64,000 bases of DNA from Spongilla lacustris (GCA_949361645.1 OX442415.1:8215254-8279253), one strand, 5' to 3'; numbered from the stretch's first letter, positions 1 to 10,851 are shown. The notes: a model not told the origin generated them from the sequence alone. Numbers and translations are program-made.

Positions 1-468
1 GCCATTACTGGGTCATTTATACGTGGTTCCACTCTATTAGTTTATGAACATGCAATTCCTTTGTATCTCAGGCGCCATCGTAAAATGCAAGACACTGTGG
101 ATTTCAGCACAGTGCCAAAATAAGCAGATAGCTTGCTTATCTTGCAATCTGTGCATTACTCACTATGAAGCTCGTATTTGAACTGAAGGCAGTTAGTGCC
201 TATAATATTATTCCCCTTTAGCTATGAAACTGCAGCTTTAACTCGCGTGATAGTGATTTCGTAAAGTTTTATAAACGTATCCTTTATGCAGCGTACGTAA
301 GTAGTGGTAGACAGTATAAGGGCATATATTAACTATGAGTTCCTACGTCCATTATAGAAATGGATGTACATTATTAATTCAATTCTGCTCTTGAATATGG
401 GCATAATGAGTTAAGCAGGAGCAAGAGTATGCTACATAAACTGATTATGGGGCTTTTTTGGGAGTGCT
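1..468. other. Non-coding left edge, start of duplicated block A
   Basis: No convincing gene. From about 240 the sequence matches 26213 onward (shared run ACGTAAGTAGTGGTAGACAG and following), marking the left edge of duplicated block A, whose second copy is 26213-27830. Bases 1-239 show nothing recognisable. Confidence 0.5.
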
Positions 469-1474
469 GTGCAGCTGGCACCTTCTGCCTTCTTGGCTTC
501 AGCTGCTGCCTCCTCCGGACTTGCTCACCTAATTCTGCCAGCAAATATGCAACCATCCCAGCTCAGTTATGGGGATGAGGCTCTTGCTGCCTGGTCACAA
601 GGGTGCCAGGAACAACCCCCCACTGATGTGGCTGCCCATCATCAGAAGACATGCGATTCTCTCAGACTATTTTCTATTGCAGACACACTATTCACCAACT
701 TTTCAGATCAAATGCACATAGTTCATATCCATGCGGCATCTTCTGGTGCATGGTTAAATGCCCTACCAATTTCATCACTGGGACTACGCATGGATGATGC
801 CACTGTGAGAATCTATATTGGACTCTGTCTGCATGGGACTACCACTATGTCTAAGTTATACCTGCTAGCAAATGTCACACACCTGCATGGCTTTTAAGCT
901 GCAAAAATAGTGTAGGGTGCCACCAGCACCATTTAGCTGTCAATGATATCATACACAGAGCTTTATATTAGTTGCAGCTCGTGTTCCATTACGTGTCATG
1001 CATGTTTGTATCACTCAGATGGGAATGGTACATCAATTGTCCCTTGGAGTTGTGGCAATCCTTCTTAGTGTGGATTCAACGTGTCCATGCAGATACTTTT
1101 GCATGCACCATCTTACTCCGCAATTGCTGCACAGCAAGTTGGGAGCAGTTGCTCAACAGATAAGAAGATTTTTTAAAAATACAAACCTTGACTTGTGACC
1201 CTTTTTCATTCCAGTGGCAACTGGAGTGTTTGGACCAAGGACAACAGAATTCCTTAAAGGGTTGGGCCATAGGTTGAGGCAGGTGTTTCACAAAGCCAGA
1301 GGCTATATCAGTTGCTGTCTAATGGGGCAAGCAGCTTCCGTGTTGAAGACAATGAACGTGAACAGTGTAGATGAAGTTTTTTTGCATAAGTATTGTTTAG
1401 GTGTCACATTAATGAGGCAGAATGCGAGGGCCATTTTGCTGAGATGTCCCCATACACCCTGTCATGAGTGTTAA
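469..1474 (+). pseudogene. Non-LTR retroelement C-terminal domain, decayed (copy 1)
   Basis: Conceptual translation gives the C-terminal part of a reverse-transcriptase polyprotein type common in sponge and other invertebrate genomes. The recognisable stretch SGAWLNALPISSLGLRMDDA lies at about 740-805. The tail FGPRTTEFLKGLGHRLRQV lies at about 1230-1290, followed by AASVLKTMNV. In intact relatives these flank a cysteine/histidine segment and a DGKRPDG...WD segment; here that middle part is deleted or frame-shifted, and the pieces lie in different frames. No ATG-to-stop frame spans the domain. The same deletions are present in the copy at 26469-27458, so decay preceded duplication of block A. 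Family assignment is from remembered conservation, not a search. Confidence 0.7.
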
Positions 1475-2139
1475 GCTTGCATGATATAACCACAATGTTA
1501 TTCTGTCTGTACATCAATGCTTATATATGTACAATAATAAATAAACCATGACTAGATTTTAAAAAACAGGCAATAGATTTGGCTCAGTGCTACATTTTCA
1601 GAAGGTGCTTTTTGCATGGCAAGTCTCTTGCTCAATCTAAATTGAATAATAAGGCATTGTAAATGAACACAAAATGGCTATAAACAAAATGTCAACTATA
1701 TCTACACTACATAATAATGATTATTACTAGTCTAAAGGGCCAGCCTCTTGCCTGAATGGCCTTAGAATTCGACTGAACCAGGCACAAGTTCTAAATTACT
1801 TCTGACTTCTGGAGTATAGATACAGGAGAAGCCCACTGGTTTATGGTGCTCCTAGATTCCTTGCCACAGTTACCATATGTCTAGGCACACAAACACAGCC
1901 CTCCCATCTTCCATCTAACACAGATTTCAAATTTCCAACTGATCATAATCTTATGGACATTCTCAAGCCTCTGAATACAACACCTGATTGGTGTGGCAGA
2001 GGTTCCTTAGCAGGCTCCATTCCTCCATCCTCTCTGTGCTGTCATCATTCTGCTGATCTCAGGTAGTGCTCCACTGCACATAGCCATCTTCCTCGCAGGA
2101 GGTAACCGTAATGCTGTAGGGGAAGCCTAACATTATACA
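1475..2139. other. Non-coding stretch after the retroelement relic
   Basis: No gene. The part to about 1830 still matches block A copy 2 (27460-27800). It contains a putative AATAAA at about 1540 downstream of the relic. Confidence 0.4.
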
Positions 2140-2400
2140 ACTGCCTCTGTGCTGCCCTTCAAAGCAAAATGGCATCATTAAATTGTTTCAGCCATATCAA
2201 TGTGGGGTGGCCTCCTCATGTGGCGTTGAGAGGATTGCTCATGGCTTGAGAACCTGTATAGAACGGCACTGGTCTGAGAATGACTTCGGTGTATTGAAAA
2301 TGGATATGATGAATGTTTTTTTAATTTGGTTTCTTGTCAAGCTATCCACAACACCCACCACCTGATCACACCCCACCACCATCACTTTAAGATGTGCTTC
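2140..2400 (+). pseudogene. Non-LTR reverse transcriptase fragment
   Basis: Translation in one frame (about 2183-2365) includes GVASSCGVERIAHGLRTCIE followed by HWSENDFGVLKMDM. This resembles the start of the RT palm in the same retroelement class as the relic at 469-1474, where a GVACxxGAExIVHGLR pattern precedes LKVDMxNAFN. The invariant Asn-Ala-Phe-Asn is degraded to NVFLI and the frame ends soon after, so it is a short dead fragment. It lies downstream of the C-terminal relic although RT should be upstream in an intact element, so it comes from another insertion or a rearrangement. Confidence 0.65.
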
Positions 2401-2689
2401 ACGCATTTGATTTCCTGACAAAATAGTGTGGCCAGTCCACAAATACAATAACAAAGGATTTTAATTAACCACTAGTGATCTTTTATGTTATTAATACTTT
2501 TTTTTTAAGCGGTTAAGTAATTGTATCAAACCCCTCATACATCAACATATTCGATGCCCTCTATTATCAAAGTTATTCACAAAATTACTTATATAAGTAG
2601 TGTACAATCTGATTTCAAATTATTAACTTCCAATGGTGTAGGGATTTATTAACATAATTTGCTTTGGATTATTATTATCGACAGTTACG

Positions 2690-2995
2690 TACGTTCATAT
2701 AGGATTTGATTTGATTATGAATGTCGTTAACAAGAGACCCACGTATAACTCGTGTCCCGAAAATCGAATAGTTTAGCTCTTTGTTGCTGTGGAACCAGAA
2801 GGCAAAGACGATCATTTATTCAAGTCGCCAGGTCATTTCTTTTAAGACAACAAAAGAGGCTTCTGTTTTCCTCGTTCCCAGTTTTTCTCCTCCTCCGATT
2901 TTGTGCATGAGTATAACTCGGGATAGGAATGGTTTTAAAGAACGCCAATTACACCAATATCTATAGAATTTCCCTGCCGACCGCCCCTTGATGTT
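2690..2995. repeat. Repeat S, uninterrupted copy
   Basis: Shares segments with 30165-30234 and 32010-32260, including TTAGCTCTTTGT, ATAACTCG(G/A)GATAGGAA and an ACACCAATA run. The second copy is split by the element at 30235-32009, so this copy approximates its empty site. No protein is recognised. Confidence 0.6.
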
Positions 2996-3277
2996 GGATA
3001 TATAGATTTGGCACAAAACTGCTATACGTAATCATTACGTTGCCACATACAAGCATACGTATAGTTAGAAATATATTGTTGCAAATGCAATGGTGTTCTA
3101 ATTGTTGTTAATGGGCTATGCCGGGGCAGCCAGGGAAGGATATAGGACCAGATATGCATGACTAGAAAACCACCCCCTATTAACTACACCCCCATGCGAC
3201 TGCACGCACCTGACAAATTCCCGGCCTTGCGACTACTTTGGCACTTCGCTAAATAGTTTAGTGGTCCTACGATATCC

Positions 3278-3541
3278 ATGCACGGTAATCCATGCACTAT
3301 AATCCTCCCCCCCGTAACTTATACCGTCCATAAACCAGTCACAGGAATCAGCTGCATATCCTTGCAAACTGGGGCTCTTAATTGTCCGTTGGTAGACGAA
3401 ACAGATGATTTTGTATATATGACCATAATGCCAGAACCACGGTTCACTGATCCCTACACATTGAAACTAAGAATGAGATATGCTCATCATTATACCAGAA
3501 ATGATGATGAACCTTCAAATAGCGATGATCTTCAAGTTTGA
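3278..3541 (+). CDS. Hypothetical 87-aa protein
   Basis: ATG-initiated frame of 87 codons with a tail rich in Asp/Glu/Asn (NDDEPSNSDDLQV) and a central MPEPRFTDPYTLKLRMRYAHHY segment. An AATAAA lies about 40-50 bp after the stop (near 3583), compatible with the last exon of a gene, but no splice acceptor or upstream exon is convincing. No family is recognised. It could be a chance ORF in non-coding DNA; composition is the only support. Confidence 0.25.
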   Translation: MHGNPCTIILPPVTYTVHKPVTGISCISLQTGALNCPLVDETDDFVYMTIMPEPRFTDPYTLKLRMRYAHHYTRNDDEPSNSDDLQV

Positions 3542-4355
3542 AATCGAAGTAAGGCGTAATATGCAGTTAAATGCACATGCAATAAAATAAATTTCAGGAT
3601 CACCCACTGCTTTCTTCTTTCACAACGCATGCTTTGGCAGATGGCACCAAAACAGTGTGTACCTGCACCCATGCCGACATTTAAAACAGCCGTGGTAGTT
3701 CATGCTTCCCTGTATATGTGCATGGTTCGGCTATCTTCATTTTTCGATGGAAACCGGATACGAACCAAGGCCCAAACGTACAACTATTCCAAAACAGCAA
3801 CACCTCCATATTATTTACGTACCCGTTGCCCTCCACATCAATTATTCATTGTTTTAAATCACGTACTTTTAGGGGTACGCCCACCGAATTTGTATAAATA
3901 CATGTATTACAGAATCGTTAAATGGGACTTGAAATCATATGATTGAATGGGAAAGGGTTTAATGTTTTCAACAGTGAAATGGAAAGTTGTAAATACGTAG
4001 CCCCTATAGAGAGTGACCATGCACATGCGTGCATAGTCCACAAAACTCACTTGCTTGCATGTGATGCTTCTGATACACATTTTGGTATACTACCTGCATG
4101 CCTCTAGAAAGCTGTTAATGTTATATAGCTATGCTCATCTTTTGTCTTTGGGACTGTCATTATGCAGTATTTATTGTCTAATTACATACATGTATAATGC
4201 AGCAAAAAAGAAAAAAATGAAGAGAAAAAAGCAGCGATCAAAATACTGCTATCTACTGAAAGGCCTATATTTAGTAGCTGTCAGAGCTATTACATGTATG
4301 CAATGTGACAATCAATACGCAGTAAGTCCATTTCTGAACCAGTCGCCGCCTCTCA

Positions 4356-5102
4356 TCACTTGGTGCATACAACGCAAGAGAGCTCTTGCCCGGTACACTC
4401 TACAAATGGTGGACAAAGGCTTGGGTGATTTTCAATTTCAATCGTGTAAAACAGCAAGCCATCGTTGTTGGCTTTGGTGCCAGGGAAGTAAGTCATGTCC
4501 TGATCCATACACGAGTAGTGGTTATTCGCCGCATGACCGTTGTGAGAGCTCATAAGATATCCTTGGTATTCCTTCGTCCATCCTTTAGGGCACGTGAGTA
4601 CACCAGGAATCATTAACGTAGACGAGCGACCTTGAACCTCACACAATGCGCAGGGAACGTTATAGTCGTGCAGGTCACTCAATGGCTGGATTTGCGATGT
4701 TTCGTACTCAGCTCCGTACATAAGACCGAGCCTCTGGAAACCAGGCTGGTATTCCAGATACTCTAACCGCATGCTAGTCGGAGCAGGCAAGCAAATGGGT
4801 CCTACTCCACCACCCGCGTGACCGTACCAGGTACCGGCTGCATATCCAAAATAAGTCAGCGTAGCAGTATCAGGACATATTTTCTTCCCCCAGCGAGTAT
4901 ACGTAGTTATATATGCATACTGTGAATTGTAGACAAGTGGCTGCGATGGCTGTTTCGGTTCCTCACGATCATCATCAGCTGACTTGTGGTTTCCGGCGAT
5001 ATTAACATCAAGATCATCTTCCATTTCCACTGATTTCATCGGTTGTCGTCCATGGGTATAAGTTGCACAAAGCACCAGCGCTAAGAATAGTGAAAAATGC
5101 AT
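4356..5102 (-). CDS. Secreted short-chain collagen C4-like protein (copy 1)
   Basis: Single-exon ORF of 248 codons with ATG at 5102. Residues 1-18 form a signal peptide (MHFSLFLALVLCATYTHG). A short acidic, Pro/Lys-containing linker follows to about residue 55. The rest is a compact domain with YTRWGKKICPD, AGTWYGHAGGG, GAEYETS, LHDYNVPCALC, LMIPG, CPKGWTKEYQGYLMS and CPPFVECTGQELSCVVC, containing ten cysteines. This pattern matches the C-terminal non-collagenous domain of sponge short-chain collagen C4 (spongin-related), but no Gly-X-Y repeat is present, so it is the domain without the collagen rod. Predicted extracellular, possibly matrix or lectin-like; the exact role is unknown. It differs from copies 2 and 3 mainly in the linker (for example DDLDVNIAGNHK against DNLDVNIAGDHK) and reads YAYITTYTRW where the others have YAYSVTTYTRW. 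The frame is intact. Confidence 0.85.
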   Translation of the reverse strand: MHFSLFLALVLCATYTHGRQPMKSVEMEDDLDVNIAGNHKSADDDREEPKQPSQPLVYNSQYAYITTYTRWGKKICPDTATLTYFGYAAGTWYGHAGGGVGPICLPAPTSMRLEYLEYQPGFQRLGLMYGAEYETSQIQPLSDLHDYNVPCALCEVQGRSSTLMIPGVLTCPKGWTKEYQGYLMSSHNGHAANNHYSCMDQDMTYFPGTKANNDGLLFYTIEIENHPSLCPPFVECTGQELSCVVCTK

Positions 5103-5155
5103 CTTATTGCTGGTCGAGCCAATTCCTTTTGGTTGTTAGCGCATCGATCAATCCT

Positions 5156-5164
5156 CTTTATATA
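5156..5164 (-). promoter_or_regulatory. TATA box of collagen-like gene copy 1
   Basis: Minus-strand TATATAAAG lies 54-62 bp upstream of the ATG at 5102, leaving room for a start site about 30 bp downstream and a 5' UTR of about 25-30 nt. It is conserved at the same distance in copies 2 and 3. A GC palindrome (GGCCGGCCGG) lies about 35-45 bp further upstream. Confidence 0.7.
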
Positions 5165-6115
5165 TGTGGTCCTTCGCGTTAACTGCTCCATCACGCCGGC
5201 CGGCCGGCAGGCGTGTCTGGTGGTATTTCTGAAGAATTCGTAACGATGCTGCTTACCATTTTTAGAAATAATCATTAATTAAATAATGTGAATTGAAAAT
5301 TGAAATAGTAGCCAATCTGTTTTCTCGTGCTTTATGAGGTACTACATGTATAGCAAAATCCACACACCTGGGATATGAGGGCAGTTACAGCCAGTTAGTG
5401 GTGGATCACGGAAGACCTTTTAATGGGGAGGTGTTGCCATAGAGAGGTTCCATCTGTATATATAGGGTCGTTGTCAGCTCATACATGAAACCACTCAGTA
5501 ATCTCGGCCAGTTAGGGTATGCCTGCCTCTAAGACAATGAAAAAGTGTCCCACTAGTGAAATGAAACCTTGCGCTTCTAGATCTGCCGTTAACGGTACAT
5601 TACATCCTTCTGGCCCTAAGTTTTGAACGTGTGGTTTTGTCGAAGCACTTTAAACGCTCACCTCGCGCTACATTTATCTCACAACACTGAACTTGGAGCC
5701 ATTTTCTTATGAAACACAACACTGAACTTGAAGCCATTTTCTTAACTGCAATCTTGTAATCCATCTGGCCCTCCGTGAAAAGGGGATAGAGGAACACCAG
5801 CGACATAAATAAGCTCTCTATCATACGGTGGGTGTAATGGGAGAGATTTGACTTCACCTCGGTTATTATAACATAATCAAGACAAGGCAATTTAATGACT
5901 TCTACTGTGAACCATTTTGTGTAAAGATATAGAACACGAAACGGTAGCGCCAAGCAGAATCCACGTGTAGTGGTGTCCAGTGGGTGTATTGAGATATATA
6001 AAGCATGTTAACACGGTGTAGGGTTGTTGAGATTCTGCGCCTCAATTGCGGAGTTGAAATGTCATGATTTACACAGCCCTTGTGATATGCCTCGAACTGA
6101 GAAACTACTTAGTGG

Positions 6116-6528
6116 TCTCGTACCCAGACCCTCAACCGCAGCTGCGGATGGATTACATCACCGCTACGCGGAAAGAGGGTCTGGAGAAATTGCTTACATA
6201 TACTTTTTGTGACCAGTGGGCGGTCCTTAATTAAATTCACTCATACCCCTGTCACGCGCTGCTGCGGGTTGCTGTGCGGTGATGTTCTTGACTTGAGGTT
6301 CTGGGAACGAAATGGAAGAATCGCGTGTAGTGTGCGCCAATGGAGCGCTGATAAATAACAGCATAGTAGTTCATGATCAGCAGGAGACTTGGTTCTGTAT
6401 CTGCCTAGTTCTATGCGTGCTACATTGTATAAGACTGAATGTGTTTGTTGGCTTTGTATTGGCTGCTTTAATTTATATGGAAAGTTAAAGCAGCACTTGG
6501 ATGATGTAGAAAAAGAAATTTAATCCCA
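6116..6528. mobile_element. Mutator-like element remnant, right part deleted
   Basis: Begins with the TIR TCTCGTACCCAGACCCTCAA after the target copy TACTTAGTGG (6106-6115), identical to the left end of the element at 45418. It stops at 6528, where copy 2 continues into the RecQ fragment, MITE and right TIR. It is therefore a deletion derivative that also lost the right flank up to CCACCGTATC. Confidence 0.65.
6312..6488 (+). CDS. Small 58-aa ORF with hydrophobic C-terminus inside the Mutator-like element
   Basis: ATG-started ORF MEESRVVCANGALINNSIVV... ends with a hydrophobic segment (MFVGFVLAALIYM in the sister copy) and is open in both copies (the other is 45612-45788). A second overlapping frame also reads protein-like: CWLCIGCFNLYGKLKQHLDD, with cysteines spaced like a zinc knuckle, ending at the TAA near 6525. 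The second frame may be the real coding remnant, captured by the element. No family is recognised for either. Confidence 0.25.
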   Translation: MEESRVVCANGALINNSIVVHDQQETWFCICLVLCVLHCIRLNVFVGFVLAALIYMES

Positions 6529-7188
6529 CCGTATCAAGCTGCTTAAACGAATCCGACAGTTCAACCATATTCGTGTATCGACTATCGCATTAACGGCGAC
6601 GCCTTTCCAATATACATGCATGTCACACAAGAATGTATTCATATTTGCGGTCGAATAACGTTTATTGACCGTTACTAAAAAGGACACATTTTTTTTTACG
6701 TATCAAAACACCCATGCAGATCTAAGGTTCAAACCGCTTAGAAAAGTATTTGGACTCTTAGTATTGTCTGACGATTCCGAAAAATGTTATAACGCCCGAC
6801 ATTTGGTACACTATTCACATCTATTGATTTACATCGATTTTATTGAACTTGTTTAGTTGTTACACTTGTGTATTGATTAACTAGCATTTTGTTTTCTGTT
6901 TCAGTAGAGGACCCAAGGCATGAGACACCGGTTGCATCACAAAAGACGGAGGGTAACTGAAAAGCATAAGCAGCGCTGCGAAGTACAAAGCGGTTTTATT
7001 GTTCTGAACAATGGTGCACTCGATCATATAGTTGTGAGTTTAATCCTTTCATAAAGCCGGAAGAACCCATTTTCTATTGTCACAGAAAGTATTGTGTTGC
7101 TAATTTCATGCGATTTCTCATTACGCAGAAAGAGTCTAATTGAGGTCCGTGACAAATATTAACGATAACTGATTTTTGCTCTTCAAAT
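6529..7188. other. Non-coding part of block Z
   Basis: Matches 47069-47730 closely. Contains AT-rich sequence and no supported gene. ORFs present differ between the two copies only by neutral-looking substitutions. Confidence 0.5.
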
Positions 7189-7211
7189 CAGTGGCGGATC
7201 TAGCATAGCCT

Positions 7212-7230
7212 TGGGGGGGGGGGGCGGCCG

Positions 7231-7262
<32 letters not shown>

Positions 7263-7381
7263 ATTCATATTAAATGCCGCTCCTGTCATGAAATTGCCGC
7301 CCCCCCCCCCTCCCCCCACACAGCGTGCGCGCGCACTTCCTACCGTACGTAACGCACGCGCATCTAGAAAGCACACCTTTT

Positions 7382-7412
<31 letters not shown>

Positions 7413-7420
7413 CGGCAATT
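7212..7420. repeat. Poly-C/poly-G hairpin-forming tract inside the hAT element
   Basis: Homopolymer runs of G then C around 7212-7262 and GAAATTGCCGCCCCCC (about 7288) facing GGGGCGGCAATTTC (about 7410) form an inverted repeat, with a (GT)n run between. Glycine- and proline-rich ORFs here are artefacts of these runs. Confidence 0.7.
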
Positions 7421-7528
7421 TCTTAAAAGTTTCAGTGATTACGAAATTTAATCTAATACCGGAAATTTTATTTAATAACCGCGAACGTTTTATTCGTTCT
7501 TTCGAAATCTTGCCTGCATGTGCATAGG

Positions 7529-8012
7529 CAGTGGCGTAGGAGCTGGGGCGGCAGCAGCGGCCATGGCCGCTGCACTTTTTCACAACAACAAAAAATATAT
7601 TATAATAATAGGTTCGCATGTATCAATTCAATAATTGCTGAGCAATTGCTGCTATAGTTAATGACATGCAAGTGGTCTTCAAATCGATCGCGAGAGCTAG
7701 CTCAAGCTAGGCTACCCAGTGTACAACGGTTACCAAAAGTGGCCTTGGCTGCACTATAGCCGTTTTGTATTTTATATTACATGCGCAGAGGCAAGGTCTC
7801 AAAACAAATTAACCTGGTTACAGTTTTAGCGTTGTTTTGGGGGGGGTTTCTACACAAAAAGCGTTGGCTTCTAGGGCTCCGCCCCAGACCCCGATGGGGG
7901 AGCTTACCCCTAGCTGGCCGGGAGGGGTGCCCCCCTCCCGTACCCTCCCCGGGGAGGCGGGGGAACCACCTTTGTTGGCCGCTGCACTCTATATTCCCTT
8001 CCTACGCCACTG
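7529..8012. mobile_element. Nested hAT-type MITE with 5-bp target duplication
   Basis: Ends CAGTGGCGTAGGAGC and ...TTCCTACGCCACTG, flanked by ATAGG on both sides (7524-7528 and 8013-8017). The 484-bp interior contains GGGCTCCGCCCCAGACCCCG. It is inserted inside the 7189-8537 element. The 5-bp duplication differs from the 8-bp one of its host element. Confidence 0.8.
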
Positions 8013-8763
8013 ATAGGTGTATACTAACTTAACTGAATCACGATCATAATTAACAATAACAAAGTTTCAGTCTTTAAATGTACAAGTACATAGTCTACCG
8101 ATTGTCACTAAAGGTTTAATTAGGTGCACCGTTCCGTACATTTTCACAGCTGCTGCTGCTTCAATTGCTACATCACCATACCTCTAAAGCGATTTACATA
8201 CATCACAACGACAATATAGAGGAGAAGTACGGTTTGCTCACGCGAGCATATCCAATATTCTTAGACGCCTGTTGACGACCGTTACGAGACGCGTTGTCGC
8301 AATAAACTTCGTTGTCTTTCGCGCGTATGTAAATTCTTTCACTGCGCTGCGAATACGCTGATTTTTTGCGGCTTTGAAGCGAAAAATGTGAAAGCTTCTG
8401 GCGCTCCGCCCCAGGCCCCGATGGGGGAGCTTACAGCGCTCCCCCATACCCCCTTGCTGGTGAGTGGGTGGGCCCGCCCCCGGCCGCCCCTCCAACCAAC
8501 CGCCCCCCCTATAGCCCCATTCCTAGATCCGCCACTGCTTCAAATAACGCCGGATAACTTTTTGATATCTATATATGCACGCTAGGTTTGACTATCATAG
8601 TTTTTACGCTCTTTTTGACGGTGGTATATTTTTATATCTATTGGCTGGATTTGAATTCTTTTTTTGTAACATCCCTACGGATAGTGAAAGAGGATCATTT
8701 TCATGTTTTGTTCATGTTGCCATACCGTTTGCTTTAATTAAGAGAACAAAAAAGCTCCTAACA

Positions 8764-8961
8764 TTATTTCCGCGTCGCATGCAGCTGACACGACCTTTCC
8801 CAGGGCTTGGTCGAGAGTGAGACATTGGTCCATATCACCACAGGTGAGGTACACCAGGACGCTGCATGTCGATCTCGAGGACGGCCAAACCCGGCAGAGA
8901 ACATCAACGTGCACACTACAGCGGCTATTTTTTCACGTATACAGTTGATGTGGCTTGGCAA
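8764..8961 (-). pseudogene. First-exon fragment of the beta-helix gene family (copy 1)
   Basis: Minus-strand sequence matches the 5' end of the gene at 52284 (AAVVCTL.FS, then the DMDQCLTLDQAL region), but with indels that break the frame and without the ATG-containing MVRWL context. It continues upstream (to about 9080) into the same sequence that lies upstream of 52284. A second, nearly identical fragment is at 47935-48145. It has a promoter and part of the signal-peptide exon only, so it is not functional. Confidence 0.7.
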
Positions 8962-9080
8962 TTAACCTCGCCAGACAGCTGCTAAGAATAGAATATATAT
9001 ATTCTATACACGTACGGACCAGTGTCCTAATGAATATCTTATTGTTGTGTACATGTGATCAATGCAAATTGTATTGTGAA

Positions 9081-9372
9081 CAAGATATAAAAACATTCTC
9101 TCTGAGAAAGTTAGTGGTATATAGGATTTGAAGGCAATGGTGGTGTAAAAAGGAAGGGAACAAGGGATCAACGATGATACGAAATTTTTTTAACAGTCCT
9201 ATATTTAGCATATTTGTAGTACGTACTCCGAAGTACATCTTTCGTTGCTAAAAATAGGCCGTAAAAAAATTCGTATCATCGTTGATCCCTTGTTCCCTTC
9301 CTTTTTACACCACCATTGCCTTCAAATCCTATATACCACTAACTTTCTCAGAGAGAATGTTTTTATATCTTG
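9081..9372. mobile_element. Foldback element (long hairpin), copy 1
   Basis: Nearly perfect inverted arms of over 100 bp, from CAAGATATAAAAACATTCTC at the left to its complement at the right. The arms include AGTGGTATATAGGATTTGAA and a GGGAACAAGGGATCAACGAT run, around a loop of less than about 90 bp. A related foldback with the same outer arm sequence but a different inner arm is at 45007-45292. It interrupts block Z/X continuity relative to 48250. Confidence 0.8.
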
Positions 9373-9820
9373 TTTCATTCTTTTTCTTATAAGTGACTAC
9401 TAGTATATAGGTGTACATGTACTTTGCAACCCGTACATACATGTACTTGAAGTAAATACGATTGTATGATAAAATCTAGCCGTTGTAATTCCCATGTTTA
9501 TTGCCTAGCAACACAATGTTTACAACTATGTTACATTTGCTGCTGTTCTACATGTAGTTCCAAACTCGCGCGCCAAGCTTTCCCTCTAAGAAGCTCGTTT
9601 CTCGTCTGAGTTCAGTTCATAACGCCGCCTCTTATAATAGAAACTTGCACTGCAACAGAATTCTTTTCCTGTCGCCACCTCTTAGAAGCTCCAGATTTGC
9701 TCTGTACATGGCACGAGCAGACGCCCGCCTTTGTTCCGCATCATGCAGCATCGTACCGAATTCGGGAGAACTCTAACTCGTCGTCTTGATTTTGGAGGTA
9801 TTCCTCTCGTTGCTTAGCTC
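9373..9820. other. Unique spacer between foldback and block X
   Basis: No gene, repeat or element end recognised. Confidence 0.4.
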
Positions 9821-9944
9821 TCCTCTTTCGTTCCCGTGAAGGTATTTTGACGTGACAACGCTAAAGCTAGTTAAGCAATACCATAAAATTCTAATTAAAA
9901 TTCTAATTATACGTATGGGTATTGTCATGGGAACGCTTGTGTTT

Positions 9945-10165
9945 GGTACTCAGACGCTTTATGCCAAACAGTTACATGTATTAGTATATCTGACATCAAG
10001 GGGCAGTCGGTAGGTATTGGCGTAATTGGCACTCTCTAAAACTGTTCCTAACGGTACTCGGACGTAATTATTGCTTTATACCAAACATGTATATCTGACA
10101 TCAAGGGGCAGTCGGTAGGATTTTTCTACGATTTTTGGTGTAACTGGCGCTCTTTAAAACCTTTC
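9945..10165. repeat. Two-copy direct repeat of about 105-108 bp
   Basis: GGTACTC.GACG...CCAAAC...TATCTGACATCAAGGGGCAGTCGGTAGG occurs twice at a spacing of 105-108 bp. It is conserved in block X copy 2 at about 17440-17660. No coding potential. Confidence 0.7.
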
Positions 10166-10191
10166 CTATCTCGAGTTATACTCACCCATAA

Positions 10192-10222
10192 AGACGACGA
10201 CGACGACGACGACGACGACTAT
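10192..10222. repeat. (GAC)n microsatellite
   Basis: About nine GAC units here against about six at the paralogous site near 17690-17705, a simple length difference between block X copies. Confidence 0.7.
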
Positions 10223-10851
10223 GGACAAATTACGGACTGGGAACGAGAACTACGACCTTTTTTTTTCTCTTAATGTACGAACGCGCAGCGGGAACTTTGC
10301 GGGAACCTATGTTCCCGCCCGGGAACCACTTTCCATGCAGTATTATATCATTATCTGATAAGTAATGACTATTTCAGTGATGTAAATGTATACAGGTACC
10401 AATGTTGTTTCTTCCCCATAAAACTGAACTCTGTGCGTTGGCAAAATGCTGAGATATGCAATGGTTTCTGGATCCACCTCGCACGCGTAACGTCCCATTT
10501 GTACGGAAGGTTCCCGCGGCATGGTTCCAGTTTAATGGCTATTGTGTACCAGTGGAAGATGCTGTGTTTATTTTAATTGCTCAAATAGTTAAAGAATTGA
10601 TTGTTCTGTGTTCCCCATAAATATGACGGCAATTAAAGCATCCAAAAAGGGCTGGAAATATAATCGAACATGCACATTTGGTTCCCGCGTAATTCACCAT
10701 AGTTTGCCCAAAAGCGCATGCGCACAAAAAGAAACTTCGGTTCCTTGTGGCATCTATTTGAATGGCGTCTCTGTACTGTGACACATCTATATAGGTGAGA
10801 GTATGTACCATAAGTTAGGGCATTGGTGGTTGATTAAATTGTTTGGAATCA

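Larger units (their letters stand above)
3738..5990. repeat. Segmental duplication block Y, copy 1
   Basis: Matches 27888-30150 almost end to end and 15371-17310 from the AAGGGTTTAATGTTTTCAAC run onward. It contains the collagen-C4-like gene, its promoter, and downstream a CACTGAACTTGAAGCCATTTT repeat unit. Copies 1 and 3 share about 200 bp more on the left (from ATTTTTCGATGGAAACCGGA) than copy 2. Confidence 0.85.
7189..8537. mobile_element. hAT-type DNA transposon, non-autonomous, with 8-bp target duplication
   Basis: Terminal inverted repeats CAGTGGCGGATCTAG (left) and its complement ending ...CTAGATCCGCCACTG (right) are flanked by the perfect 8-bp direct repeat CTTCAAAT (7181-7188 and 8538-8545). 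The paralogous block Z copy 2 (around 47727) lacks the insertion, reading TTGCTCTTCAAAAGACGCC. The interior holds long C and G runs, a GT run, a nested hAT element (7529-8012) and the CTCCGCCCCAGGCCCCGATG motif common in hAT ends. No transposase is present. Confidence 0.85.
5990..9080. repeat. Segmental duplication block Z, copy 1
   Basis: Near-identical to 45293-48264 outside insertions. Shared landmarks are GAGATATATAAAGCATGTTA at the left, CCACCGTATCAAGCTGCTTA in the middle, and a beta-helix gene first-exon fragment at the right. Copy 1 has gained a hAT insertion (7189-8537) and lost the internal part of a Mutator-like element that copy 2 retains. Confidence 0.85.

Noticed and set aside
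4055..4616. Plus-strand ORFs over the collagen-like gene (also 15480-16042 and 28208-28770)
   Set aside because: Antisense shadows of the real minus-strand gene; conserved only because the gene is.
7200..7619. Glycine/proline-rich 139-aa ORF and its antisense
   Set aside because: Produced by G and C homopolymers inside a hAT element; no stable frame.
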